A stretch of 64,000 bases of DNA from positions 1,408,694 to 1,472,693 of the forward strand of contig OZ025242.1 in the NCBI GenBank assembly GCA_964019155.1, in the 5' to 3' direction. Numbering within the stretch: the first letter of the stretch is position 1; each line of letters starts with the position of its first letter. The DNA comes from Osedax fenrisi (lineage: Eukaryota; Annelida; Polychaeta; Sabellida; Siboglinidae). This document shows, piece by piece, positions 45,561-58,604 of the stretch. A model generated the notes under the pieces. That model did no database searches and was not told where the DNA came from. It saw only the letters and a list, made by a program, of their open reading frames with translations. Made by a program: the position numbers and the translations under genes.

Positions 45561-46389
45561 CATTGATACAATTATCTTACAATATTATTAATTTTAAATG
45601 TTTATTCAATAAAAGTGAAATAATAACTATAAATTAAACAAAATTCATTTTCACTCTTTCTGTCTAATCATAATATAATCCGTAACTCCATCTCCTTAAG
45701 GGGATCCCACACATTTAAAGTGATGCTAATTTATTTTTTTTTATATATTTTTTTATTAAATAATAACACTTATCGTAGTGTTTTTTAGAATCTGTAAAAA
45801 AATTAGACATGCATTCAGTCTAGAAGTCTAGAAATTGCATAAAAATGTGTTTTTTCACGATAAAATAATGCTATTATATGCTATTCAATATTACATTGTT
45901 ATGCTGTCAAACTTCAAACGCTGTTTTCTCAGAATAATTATTTCGCGATAGGTAGGGGAATTATGTCTAATACGGGCCAGTGTGTAATACGGGCCACTGC
46001 GATATCTCAGTAACTATTGTTCAAATCAAAAAAAAATATATACAAGATTTATTCAGTATCATATTTCTATTAATAAGGGATATTTTTTATTTTAATATTT
46101 GCATTTATATTTCTAATATTGATCATTATATCAAAAAATAGTTTACAAATGAAAATTTACTAAATAATTATTTATTTATCCACCAATTTCGTTAATAAAT
46201 CTAATATTAATTAAATAATTCAAAGCTCGATTGGAAAGATTAATTAAATACGAAGAATATAAATATATACAATCGACTTTATATTCAATATTAAGTGCGT
46301 GGGGGGTCATTTAACAGGTGTATCAAATGTTTGCAATACGGGCCACCTAATGTTAGCAATACGGGCCACATGACCAATGAAAATGCTTG

Positions 46390-46807
46390 ATTCTAGATTA
46401 CTATTTTATAATATCATATCACTGAAATAAAATCTAATATAAATGCGTGCGACATCGTGCGTATATTCATACCATAGATATAACGAAAGTGTCTTTATAT
46501 CGAATATTCATATATGCGTTTATTGATAGATCGAACTATTATGAGAGTGGTTATAATGAATGTGTACATTATTATCATAGAAATTACAATTAGGTATTCT
46601 AATATATATGATTGTTACACTGTATGTATGCGTATTCACATATACATATATGTTAATATATACATACACATATACACTGTATACGCATATACTCATATAC
46701 GAATATCCATATGTGTTGATATATAAAGGCATATTATATGTTTAAATATATATGCATTTATAATATTGTACATATATTTGAATATATGAGAGAGGATATG
46801 TGTAATC

Positions 46808-46845
<38 letters not shown>

Positions 46846-46892
46846 GATTGTATTAAATATAACCAAATATGTATACGCATAGATACATGCTC

Positions 46893-46928
<36 letters not shown>

Positions 46929-48160
46929 CTTTTGTAAATGTGATATTATTTATAATTATGCCAGTGTATCAATTTTAATATTAAATAATAAAATCATAAT
47001 TTGTATCTATAGATATCTATAATTATCGATTATAATAGATAAATATTATATTGAAATATAATTTATATAATATAATAGATATATATAATGATATAATATA
47101 ATATAATAGTATTTAATAAGTAATATAATAAGTATTAAAGCATAATGTACATTTTAATATACAGTATAATTAATATTATCTAAAATTAGTGAGATCGGAA
47201 AGTATTGTTAGCTCATCGAGATGGCATATACTATATATCTAGCGAGGCAGCAATTATATTTATGTGCATTGTTTGTTTATAATATAATTGTGAAAGAAAT
47301 TCGTATACGTAGATCTATAGATGTTACAATGTATTTCATTTGAAGTAATTATAATATGAATTACTGATTTATTAATGTGTGTATTAATAATATATAATGT
47401 ATACAATGTATTATTGTTTCTATGTTATTAATATTATAAACCATATGTTTGGTAAATAGTTTATGTTAACAATTATATGTTTATGATTATATGATATTAT
47501 TTATAATACATCATTTATAATAATTATATATATATATATATATATATTTGTCAATAAATAATGAATGTTATCTCATTCCTAATTACCATTCATTATTATG
47601 TGATTTTATATCATATTATACTACATATAGGTTGTATATATTTTCACCGTTACATTAATTTCCTAAGTCAGTTGATAGAAAATAATTATAAAATATAACA
47701 TAGTCTCTAGAAACACATACGTATGAATGTTTACATTATTCAGAATAGTATACGTCATATAGAACAATTAAATTTACGCTCTATCGATATTCTATAGAAT
47801 TTATTAAATTGTATTGTTACATTTGTCATTGTTATTTCTATTTTATTTATTTCATCTAACTTAATGTAATTAGATTATAATATTTATATATTGCTCAATT
47901 TTTAACAACATTTTTGTTTATTCATATAAATTATTGTTATATTTATTTATCGACATTTTATTTTATTATTTATTTTATATTTTATACACCATTTTCAAAT
48001 GTATTCAGTGAATAATATTCACTAATACAAATCATATATAATTAATTATTAAATTTAGTTTATATTTTTAGCAATATTTTTTAATTATATTTTAATATTG
48101 TTAAATTCGCTATATCCTGCATACTGTACAATATATAGACATATATAATGCATCGTAATA
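46390..48160. other. AT-rich interior of the middle transposon
   Basis: (TA)n runs lie at about 46809-46843 and 46897-46926. The Tyr/Ile-rich frames in 46514-47022 are translations of TA/TATAC repeats. No transposase motif was found, although this is where an autonomous element would have it. Confidence 0.55.
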
Positions 48161-48167
48161 TTATTAA

Positions 48168-48661
48168 CAAAGATTTTCCAAAGGAAAGATATTGCACTAT
48201 CTATCTCTAGTACCTCGAAATGTAAATTTAAAATTAAAAAACAATATTAACACTAGATGGCGAAATAGTATATGAAATGTTAAATCAAGTGATATTTTTA
48301 TTTAAATTGCTTGTTTTTTAATTATATACATACATTAAAAATCATTACAATATAATACAATACATGTAGTTTTTTTTAATATTAGATTTATAACAATATA
48401 TTTATCATTTATTTTATTTGTTTATATTAAATATAACTAATCAGTGTATTCTATTGTTATATAATTATATTATCATTTTAAAATCATGTAAATACATATT
48501 ATAATACAATATACATGTATATTGTATGTAATTTATTATTTACTATTACAATAAATATAGAAATGTCTTATTATCTGAATAATACCGCTAGATGGCAATA
48601 TCGAATTATTAGGTGACACAAATATACACAAGTGCAATATCTTTCCTTTGGAAAATCTTTG
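48168..48661. mobile_element. 494-bp MITE, TIR CAAAGATTTTCC, 7-bp duplication TTATTAA
   Basis: Perfect inverted ends CAAAGATTTTCCAAAGGAAA extending to GATATTGCACT. The flanking duplication TTATTAA (48161-48167, 48662-48668) is perfect. Just inside each end is a GATGGC motif (CTAGATGGCGAAAT near 48254, GCTAGATGGCAATAT near 48588). The interior shares little with the MITE at 39347 beyond the ends. It is inserted in the 45955-50676 element. Confidence 0.92.
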
Positions 48662-48675
48662 TTATTAATGTATAG

Positions 48676-48676
<1 letters not shown>

Positions 48677-48724
<48 letters not shown>

Positions 48725-48735
48725 GTATATATATA
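48677..48735. repeat. (TA)n microsatellite with ACATATATA interruptions
   Basis: Directly after the MITE duplication. The 63-codon frame over it is a repeat translation. Confidence 0.9.
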
Positions 48736-49051
48736 TTATGTGTGTCTAACGCCGTTCGATATACAGGCACACATTATAACATATAGTTCAGTGAAAAGTT
48801 TTATTTTATATTTAAAATTATAAATACTATTCTATTAATAATCAATAATACAATTAAAATTCGCCATACAATTCAACATCTTATTATGCAATACATTTTG
48901 ATTCATTTGATTTCTATAGAAATCGATATTTTTTTATAAATATATTTTACATGTATCGTATATTTTAACATTACATTGATATTCATATTAATATATTTAT
49001 TATAAATATAACTTTATTAATGAAACATGTTCACCGAATACGTCTACACCA

Positions 49052-49091
49052 AATACCATCTAGGAACGCTAAACAGTTCCTAGATGGTATT
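49052..49091. repeat. Perfect 16-bp hairpin
   Basis: AATACCATCTAGGAAC, an 8-nt loop, then GTTCCTAGATGGTATT. A second palindrome built on AGTATACTTATA follows at 49100-49130. The stem is shorter than a microRNA precursor usually has. It may be a relic of a small foldback element. Confidence 0.8.
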
Positions 49092-49503
49092 AGGTTTATA
49101 AGTATACTTATACTACGTATAAGTATACTATAGTATATATAATCACTTATCTATTAAGTTTATATACTTAAAGCTATACCCTCACAATATATTAATAATA
49201 ATACATATTAGTAATCGATAATAAGATAATTTAATAATTATATTTCCGTATTAAATATATAACAAATATATTAATTATCATATTTTGTGTTCAAAAAATG
49301 AATTTAAATTTAAATAAATTAATGACACACATTAATTATAATAAATACAATACAATAAATATAATTAATTTTAAGATGTGTAGTTACTTGTATATATTTT
49401 AGGTTTAGATCAAATAATGTTTTTAAATAATAACCTAATACTACTTAAATATATCACCCTCGTATTTTAAATATATAAACTACTAATAATATACATTAAA
49501 TTA

Positions 49504-50183
<680 letters not shown>

Positions 50184-51235
50184 ATTTAAATTAAATTATG
50201 TAATCTATTATTCATTTTATTCCTATATATATATATATATATATAGAAATAACGTAGATAATATCTACTAGATACATAGGTTACATTAGTAGGTTGCCTT
50301 TAGTTCACTATGGTGTACATTAATTTAAATCACTGAAATAAATTAAAGTATGCGTGATAAGTATTCTTATAGCGTGAAAATTGTATCATCAATATAAAAA
50401 TTCATTTTATTGGTTGAAAAATGATAACTACTTTCGCCATCTATTGGATGTTTTACCCGGCCCGTATTAAAACCACCTGACCCGTATTACAAACATTGTT
50501 TGCAATACGGGCCGGGCACATTTTCGACGATACATAACATTTTTACAAAAATTGAAATTGTAATGTTATTGACGTTTATAATATCTAAATCGTGATAAAA
50601 TTTCATTAATTTATAATCATAAATAAAAAAGTTATTTAATAACATAAAAAGTGGCCCGTATTAGACATAATTCCCCTATGTGCATTCAAAAATATAGAAC
50701 ATAAAAACTATTATAATTATAATATTAATTATTTTGCTTTATATAAAATTTTATTATGTGAATAGTAAAATAGAGAGATAATTAATAAAATGTATAGAAT
50801 TCATTGTATAAAATGATAATTTCTATAGAAATACCATCATTTTAGTATTGATAATTTTTAATTTAGATATATATAATATAATAAATAATAATATTAAAAT
50901 AACTTTCTATTTTCCTATGTATGTATATGTTATGAATACATTACAAAAAAAGTAGGTCAATTGAATGATAATATCAGTTCTATTTTTTTTAGTGGACCTA
51001 TATTTTTCCTATCTATTTATACACGAAATTGGCAAATTTCGTGTTATGTGCGGGATCTCCTTAAGTGTATCAATATCTCTCGCCTCATATTTTATATTAC
51101 TGCAATCTTTTCTCCTTACTTAACTATAAAATTCTTACAAATACTACAGAATGAATTAGTGAGAAAATTTTTTTAAATTGATCGTTTCCCTCAAATATAA
51201 TATCTCTATATTTAAAGAGATTGAAGTATAGCTAG

Positions 51236-51697
51236 TAGTGCTGGAAACGGTTTCGAATATCGAATCGAATATTCGAATATTCGATTCTTTCAAATAGTAA
51301 ATTTTCGAATTTGACAGATATTCAAAAATGTCGAATACCTAAGTCTAATTATTCGAAAATGTCGAATACCTAAATCTAATTATTCGAAAATATTGAATAC
51401 CTAAATCTAATTATTCGAAAAATTCGAATATCAAAATATAACTATTAAAAAAAAACGGTAAAAGGTATGCATATATTTTATTAAACGTAAAGTGTATTTA
51501 TGTACTATTCGAAACTTTCGAATACTAAATTTAATAAAAATAATACTATTTGAAACCTTCGAAGTGTATTTATGTACTATTCGAAACCTTCGAATACTTA
51601 ATTTAATAAAAATAATACTATTTGAAACCTTCGAAGTGTATTTATTTACTATTCGAAACCTTCGCATGAGTGAAAAATCTGAAAATGTCCAACACTA
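51236..51697. mobile_element. 462-bp hAT-like element with perfect 8-bp duplication ATAGCTAG
   Basis: The left end TAGTGCTGGAAACGGTTTCG and the right end, inverted, TAGTGTTGGACATTTTCAGA share the terminal TAGTG.TGGA. The flanks ATAGCTAG at 51228-51235 and 51698-51705 are identical, the 8-bp duplication expected for hAT. The interior is made of TCGAATATTCG palindromes and two to three tandem copies of a unit with CTATTCGAAACCTTCGAA and AATTTAATAAAAATAATA. The overlapping two-strand frames at 51431-51698 are translations of this repeat. Non-autonomous. Confidence 0.9.
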
Positions 51698-51865
51698 ATA
51701 GCTAGTAGCTACTAGTGTTGGAAACGGTTTCGAATATCGAATCGAATATTCGATTCTTTCAAATAGTAAATTTTAGAATTTGACAGATATTCGAAAATGC
51801 CTACCTAAATCTAATTATTCGAAAATTTCGAATGTTTAATTTAACTATTCGAAAAAAACGATAAA

Positions 51866-52354
51866 ATGCATGCATATTGTTACCTAACAAAAGCCTTTAT
51901 AACATATGTTAGACCTTTATTAGAATATAATTCTTGTATTTGGAACCCTTCTAATATATATGTAGGCCTAAAAAATAAAATTGAAAAAGTCCAAAGGACA
52001 TTCACTAAAAGGCTTTTCTATAGATGTGGTATACCATATACAAATTATGAAAATAGGTTATTATTTTTAAACTTAACTTCATTATCTAAACGCAGGTTAC
52101 GGGCTGATCTGATTCTTGCCTATACAATTATAAAAGGTCTAGTTGATGTTGATTGCTCGGGGCTACTTGAAACGTATTCATCAAGAAGTCAAGGTTCTTC
52201 CATTAAAGTTCGAAAAGACAAAGGCAAGACTAATGTTACTCTGAATTATTTTAGTAATCGTATTTCAACTCCTTGGAATTTGCTATCTAATTATACGTGT
52301 TCAGCAACTTCGGTCAATCAATTTATTACAAGGCTTGATAATTCATTGTATTAA
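51866..52354 (+). CDS. LINE ORF2 C-terminal fragment, intact frame, partial
   Basis: Open frame of 162 codons. YVRPLLEYNSCIWNPSN (residues about 14-30) and KNKIEKVQRTFTKRLF (about 36-51) are the conserved segment after the RT palm in CR1/Jockey-type LINEs. Near the C-terminus, LNYFSNRISTPWNLLS corresponds to the F..R....WN.LP block. The RT catalytic motifs are missing because of 5' truncation, and the apparent Met start is incidental. It is followed by a 3' UTR of about 390 bp and a (TATC)n tail, so the insertion is probably LINE-mediated and recent. It sits inside the hAT-like element at 51713. Confidence 0.8.
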   Translation: MHAYCYLTKAFITYVRPLLEYNSCIWNPSNIYVGLKNKIEKVQRTFTKRLFYRCGIPYTNYENRLLFLNLTSLSKRRLRADLILAYTIIKGLVDVDCSGLLETYSSRSQGSSIKVRKDKGKTNVTLNYFSNRISTPWNLLSNYTCSATSVNQFITRLDNSLY

Positions 52355-52770
52355 TATTTAAATTTTATTTTATTTTATTAATTTTTATTATTCAATTATT
52401 ATATTATTTTATTTTTAGTTTTATGGGGTTAATTTATTCGGTTGCATTCTCTTTATCATTATTTATCGGGTATTGACGGGTGTCAGTGGACAAACTCTTG
52501 GGTCAAGTTTGTACCCCCAAGGCACAGGGATTGAGGACCCCTTTCCCTAAAGTTGATACGGTGATTAAGTGCTTGTTTCTGAATAATTCCCCTTTTTATT
52601 ATTATTTTTGTATTATATTATTTGTTAATTTTATATTTTAACCATATGTAACATGGCATTTATAAATCATTATATATATTCGTTATTTGTTTTTTATTAT
52701 TATTATTGTTTTATGTCATTTTGTTTGTTTTAAACAATAAACTATATCTATCTATCTATCTATCTATATA
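52355..52770 (+). mobile_element. 3' UTR and (TATC)n tail of the LINE fragment
   Basis: Contains a GC-richer stretch (GGGTATTGACGGGTGTCAGTGG; ACCCCCAAGGCACAGGGATTG) and ends with AATAAACTATATCTATC repeated to TATATA at 52737-52768. The tetranucleotide tail differs from the (TAC)n and AAAAT tails of the other LINEs in the window, so at least three LINE families are represented. Confidence 0.75.
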
Positions 52771-53238
52771 TTTTATTATACAATAAACAACAAAATTAAT
52801 AATATTTACCCTTGGCTATTTACTTCCGTTTTAACCTTTTTAACCTTGCTCTCGAATTCTGAAGAATATTTTATATGGCTTCAAATATTTTAACAAAAAA
52901 ACGTTCAAAATTATGTCTTAGAGAAATTAGACTTATTGATAATTATCAATGATTATAATCATTAATCAAAATTCATAACCTTTTTTAAATATATTTACTA
53001 TTTTAAACCTTCAAAGTGTATTTATTTACTATTTTAAACCTTTAAAATGAATAATTTAACTATTACAAAACTTTGTATACTTAATTTAATACAAATAATA
53101 CTATTTGAAACCTTCAAAGTGTATTTATTTACTATTTTAAACATTTAAAATTAATAATTTAACTATTAGAAAACTTTGTATACTTAATTTAATATAAATA
53201 ATACTATTTACAACCTTTGAAGTGTATTTAAATAAATA

Positions 53239-54738
53239 CAGGGTTGATGGTTTTTTCGGTTTTTACGTAAAAACCAAAAAACCCGGTTTTTATCGGTTTT
53301 TATGGTTTTTATCAGGTTTTAACGGTTTTTATCGGGTTTTATCGGTTTTTATAGTTTTACGGTTTTTACAATACAAACAAGTACAAATTATAATTTTTTC
53401 ATAAAAAAAAATTAACTAAATTGTATTATTTTCATTATAATTTTAAATATATAGACATCACATAATGGAAGAGTTGGAATCGTAGAATATATTATTTTTG
53501 ATTGTTACGAGTATATTATATATATTAAAAAAATATATTAAATATTATCAAGCCTATCAAATATTATTTAATACTATTATATTATTGTTATCATAAAATA
53601 GATTATTAGCTATATGTAATTAAAGTGGTCTTGAATCAATAACAGGGTTGATGGTTTTTATCGGTTTTTATCTGGTTTTTATAGTTTTTACTAAATAAAC
53701 AAGTACAAATTATAATTTTTTCATAACAAAAAATTAACTAAATTGTATTATTTTCATTATAATTTTAAATATATAGACATCACATAATGGAACATAATTA
53801 TTATTCAACATTATAATAAATTTAATAAGTTCCTCAGTTAAAAACCATTATTGTTAAATAATTATAAATGAATAGATATCATTTTTATAGCTATTTAAAT
53901 AAAAATATAATATCAAATGTAATTATATAATATGATTACATTTGATATTATATTTTTGATTCATATTTATAACATTTAATTTGATAATATAATAGTTAAA
54001 AATATTATAGTTATTTTATTTGCATTTAGAGTATTTCAGTTATAGCCACGCCCATAGTCCCACCCCTTTTGAAATCACCGGCTACAGTGTCTGGTAACCG
54101 TTACAATATACTACAAATTGTATTCTAAAATAGTACTTTACTTTATATTATTTAGTAAAATAATTAAGTTTGGTAATATTTGGCTATTACATATAAATAA
54201 CTATTATTAATAATAATGTATTATCATAAAAACTATAATTTAAAAGTTAAATTAATTTGTTAAAAACCGTAAAAACCGACGAAAAAACCAATTTGAAAAA
54301 ACCAATTTTAAAAACCGAATCAACCCTGCTTTTAAAGCAGTGCTTTACTTCATATTATTTAGTAAAATGATTAAGTTTGGTAATATTTGGCTATTACATA
54401 TAAATAACTATTATTAATAATAATGTATTATCATAAAAACGATATATTTTTACATTTCAATATATAAATAATTCATAATTAGAATATTCTGCCAAATGGT
54501 GGCGTAATTAAATTTGTTATCACATAATCATTGTATCGTAGGCATGTAAGTGTAATTAGATGAGAGTCCTACCCACTCACTGATATAACATATAATGTAG
54601 GCAATTATAATTTATAATTTAAAAGTTAAATTAATTTGTTAAAAACCGTAAAAACCATAAAAACCATGGTTTTTACAACTTGAAAAAACCGTAAAAACCC
54701 ATTTGAAAAAACCAATTTTAAAAACCGAATCAACCCTG
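53239..54738. mobile_element. CAGGGTTGATGG element, outer copy (1.5 kb), with a second copy inside
   Basis: The ends CAGGGTTGATGGTTTTTTCG and, inverted, CAGGGTTGATTCGGTTTTTA. Subterminal runs of GGTTTTTATCGG / AAAAACCGTAAAAACC repeats lie on both sides. An inner copy of the same family (53643-54328) splits it: the sequence after the inner left end (TTTTCATAACAAAAAATTAA and on) repeats what lies at 53395-53470, and the sequence before the inner right end repeats what lies at 54345-54440. CAGGG ends fit hAT-like elements. Clean 8-bp duplications were not found. Confidence 0.8.
53643..54328. mobile_element. CAGGGTTGATGG element, inner copy (686 bp)
   Basis: The left end is CAGGGTTGATGGTTTTTATC and the right end AAACCGAATCAACCCTG. 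It has the family's interior phrases: AAACAAGTACAAATTATAAT and TAAGTTTGGTAATATTTGGC. The inside holds a GC-richer patch (54040-54100) with GCCACGCCCATAGTCCCACC that is absent from the visible outer copy. No open frame. Confidence 0.8.
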
Positions 54739-55384
54739 ATTTATTTACTATTTTAAACCTTCGAAATGAATAATTTAACTATTAGAAAACTTTGTATACT
54801 TAATTTAATGCAAACAATACTATTTGAAACCTTCGAAGTGTATCTATTTACTATTTTACACCTTAGAAATGAATAATTTAACTATTTGAAAACTTCGAAT
54901 ACTTAATTTAATACAAATAATACTATTTAAAACCTTCAAAGTGTATTTATTTAATATTTTAAACCTTTAAAATGAATAATTTAACTATTAGAAAACTTTG
55001 TATACTTAATTTAATATAAATAATACTATTTACAACCTTTGAAGTGTATTTATTTACTATTTTAAACCTTCGAAATGAATAATTTAACTATTAGAAAACT
55101 TTGTATACTTAATTTAATGCAAACAATACTATTTGAAACCTTCGAAGTGTATTTATTTACTATTTTAAACCTTCGAAATGAATAATTTTACTATTAGAAA
55201 ACTATGTATACTTAATTTAATAAAAATAATACTATTTTAAACCTTCAAAGTATATTTATTTACTATTCGAAACCTTTGAATACTTAATTTAATAAAAATA
55301 ATACTATTTGAAACCTTCGAAGTGTATTTATTTACTATTCGAAACCTTCGAATGAGTGAAAAATCTGAAAATTTCCAACACTAA

Positions 55385-55910
55385 TAACTACCAATTAAAT
55401 TTAGAGTAATATTTAAAGTTCATCTACTAACTCACAATTCTCATTACTAAAACCGACCTGAATATCTATCATCCTTAATCTCTATTCCCACTCATACTAT
55501 ATCTCTCAGTTCTACTACTTCTTACCTTCTATATCTACCATATAAACTTAATATCCATTACACTAATATTTGTGCAATGCAAATATATGTCCCTTATCAA
55601 TGAAATAAACTACCATATATATATATACTACTATAGTAGTATAGCGTATACAATAATATAGCTATATTCAATCCACTAACTTATTTAATTCTCTATTAAA
55701 AACTTATCTGTTTAATACTGCATTTCCCTGATCACTATTTGTATCACTATTTACAATCTTATATTAAATGTTGAGTACTTTATGTATTCTATTGTATGTT
55801 ATTAGTAATAACTTATTACTAGTTATATTATTTTTACTTATGTTCCATTCAATTGTTTTTATTTTTACGTTCGACGCTTGATTGTTCTGGCATAGAGTCT
55901 TAAAAATAAA
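55385..55910 (+). pseudogene. Decayed CR1/L2-like LINE C-terminal fragment
   Basis: One plus-strand frame reads RVIFKVHLLTHNSHY then a stop, RPEYLSSLISIPTHT, then further on NKLPYIYI and FSIKNLSV.YCIS. This order fits the C-terminal region (R..FK.LLLTYK...P.YL..LI.......R, then WN.LP...R, then FK..LKT.LF). A TA run sits in the middle. At least four stops. After it an AATAAATTAAATAAT stretch may be the tail. It begins right at the edge of the hAT-like element. Confidence 0.55.
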
Positions 55911-55914
55911 TTAA

Positions 55915-56890
55915 ATAATATTTAAAAAATTAAATATTATATAGATTAAATTAGAGATAAATTAAGTTCATTAAATTTGTTTAGATAAAATCTTATCATA
56001 CATACGAAATAATGTGCTGGTAAAGTATACATTTATTGACTACATTTTACTTTAATTTTCTTATATGACTAGGAACATTGAATTTAGAATTAAGATATAA
56101 TTATAAATTAGTTAATTTATCAGTCTATGAATTTATATATTATTCACCACATGAATAAAATAATTAAATTTTCTAGTATAATGATTATACTATAATAATT
56201 AAAGCCCTAAACCCAAAGTGCTTTGGTATAATCAAGTAAAGATTAAGATTTTATTAATTTAATAATTTGATAATGTTATCGAGTGACTATATACTAATAT
56301 AGTGACTTCTATAGTTAAACTAAATAAATATACTTATTTATAATATATTGCCTTTATAAACTATAGTTGGATGTAATCATTCAAAAGCCGATTCATGAAA
56401 ACCGGCATAACAAATTCAATATTATATTGAATATATATTGAATATATATATTAAATATATATATTATATATTATATTATATATTATATATATATAATTAT
56501 ATTATATATATATATATATATATAATAGCTGAGATCGGTTGTTGGGAGCGAATTATATATGGTAGAATTACATATCTATTAAATGTAATTAACTCTAATC
56601 TACTTTAATTATAACTATTATAATAATAGTAACAATTGAAAAATGCCATTTAAATGGTTACTAAGGGAAACGATCATAAAGGACGAGTTGAGGGTTAAAG
56701 GTTACATTTGAAATACGAGTTAATAGTATTAGCATATAGCAATAGTATTCCTTCGGAAAATCTTTGGTATTAGTTTAGTTTTGTCCTGCTTGGTTTATTT
56801 AGCTGTAAAAAATGCGCGAAAAATGCGAGTAAATAATAATTATTTACATTTTTAAAATGATTTTAAAATATTTTAATATTAATTATTTAA
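55915..56890. other. AT-rich spacer, solo MITE end at 56.74-56.77 kb
   Basis: CCTTCGGAAAATCTTTGG (56751-56768) matches the inverted end of the CAAAGATTTTCC family, but no left end is visible upstream. A TA/TATATTA-rich stretch covers 56430-56525. Confidence 0.5.
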
Positions 56891-56894
56891 ATAT

Positions 56895-57050
56895 TCAATA
56901 TTATGCTTTATATTCCACCAACCATGGTATTATATTCATAAAAATATATTTGATACATAGAATAAGCTATATTTAACTCGTATTTTCATAAAGATAATAA
57001 ATTAATTTAATTTAATTGAATATTATAAAATAATTTTAAATATTATTTTA
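56895..57050. repeat. Dispersed repeat, partner of 12.49-12.66 kb
   Basis: ATGCTTTATATTCCACCAACCATGG and the following ATTCATAAAAATAT block match the 12.5-kb copy in the same orientation. Confidence 0.55.
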
Positions 57051-57422
57051 AATAACAGTAGCCAGTAATCTCGTACGAAGTAATTTCGTCCTAGATAGTC
57101 TCATACGAATTATTAAATTTAGTTTATTCTAAAATGGTTATATATAAATTTGATATAAAGTTATCTAAAATTATTTGTATTTATCCTCTATAGTCATTAG
57201 TATAGATATTATTTATATATGTATATATTACATTTATAATCAGTATTTAAATTAATAATTAAATAAAAATATTCAAATAATAATTATATAATTATAAATA
57301 GATTAATTAAAACGTCGTCCTAGATTATTAAATTAAATAAATTGTTTAAATAAGTCATTACCCTTGTGACATTACATTGTCAGAAATAACATCGTACGAG
57401 ATTACGGATATTCTAAATAACA

Positions 57423-57457
57423 AAGATTTTGCGAAATCCTTCGGAAAATCTTTGATA
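57423..57457. mobile_element. Minimal CAAAGATTTTCC-family remnant
   Basis: CAAAGATTTTGCGAAATCCT is followed directly by TCGGAAAATCTTTG, that is both inverted ends with almost nothing between. It is probably an internally deleted copy. No clean duplication seen. Confidence 0.65.
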
Positions 57458-57459
57458 AT

Positions 57460-58116
57460 TAAAACAATATGGCGTTTATTACATATTTTTAATAAAATGT
57501 TGATTTAAAACATTAATTTAGTTATATTATATCTATATATATGTTTAATAAAGACAAATATTGTATTTAAGAATACTTATCTTACAATGGTTAGTAAATA
57601 ACGTGCGTAGTTATTACAAATACAATCTAATAAGGAATTTATATATTTAATTAATATTTACAAATTGTAAATTACAATTAAGTTTTTCACATATCTTTCT
57701 TATATATATATTTTTTATTAAAATTAATTATAAACATTATATTATTACAATAGTCTGGAATTAAATTTATCAGTGGTATTCTATATTTATAAATAATTAT
57801 TAAAATATCATGATAATCTATATGCATATTCAATATGCATATAGATATAAATATGATATTGGTTTCCGATCATAACGGACCCGCGAGAATATAAAATTTA
57901 TAATAAATGTATATATTTTGTATTGATATTTTAGTGTTATTTCAAATAACTTATTTGTTTAATTGGTTTAGTAACTAAATTAGTTATGTTCCGCCTTGGT
58001 TTTTTAAATGAATTACATCCCAAAGTGAGTCTATGAAAACTAAACTCGTTATTTTTCGTGCTTACTTACACTAGGAACCCGTCCGTTAAGATCGTATACC
58101 ATTCATAATAAGGAAA

Positions 58117-58148
<32 letters not shown>

Positions 58149-58600
58149 CAAGTAGTGCGTGTGTTACGAGGAAATTCTTAATAGAATGGATTAATAATAG
58201 AGTTATTTAAATTATTTCAATGGTTCTCAAATTTAAAAATAATATTTTAAATCTGAAAAAAAAATGTTTAACCAATTTTTATTTTATTAATAACATATGT
58301 TATATTATATAGAATATTAATAGTATATAATCATTGAGTTGAATTGATATTTATCTCTATTTATAAATTATTTGTTAATAATGTAATTGTCACGTGAATT
58401 CAATATATGCAATGCGGTATTTTCAATCAATAATTACTTTATTGAGAGAAGATTACTTGTTTGAGCGCTCATATTTCATAAATGTTATATCCTTACCGTC
58501 AAACAGATTCTTATATCCTAAAATTGTACATTATTATAAATAAATAACAAATAAATTTGAAATACATGTAATACTTGTAAAATACCTAATATTAATTTAA
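57460..58600. other. AT-rich spacer
   Basis: A perfect hairpin CTATATGCATATTC-AATATGCATATAG-like stretch lies at 57819-57845, and a TA run at 58127-58146. No gene recognised. Confidence 0.5.
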
Positions 58601-58604
58601 ATTT

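Larger units (their letters stand above)
51713..55383. mobile_element. Second hAT-like element of the same family, 3.7 kb with nested insertions
   Basis: The left end TAGTGTTGGAAACGGTTTCG is 15 bp to the right of the first element. The right end, inverted, is TAGTGTTGGAAATTTTCAGA. The flanks GTAGCTAC (51705-51712) and ATAACTAC (55384-55391) agree at six of eight positions. Host sequence of the element is interrupted by a LINE 3' end (about 51866-52770) and by the CAGGGTTGATGG element (53239-54738). On both sides of the latter are tandem units of about 100-150 bp built on CTTCGAAGTGTATTTATTTA and TTAGAAAACTTTGTATACTT. Confidence 0.8.

Noticed and set aside
46514..48823. Tyr/Ile-rich frames over TA repeats
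   Set aside because: They are low-complexity translations without start context or domain.
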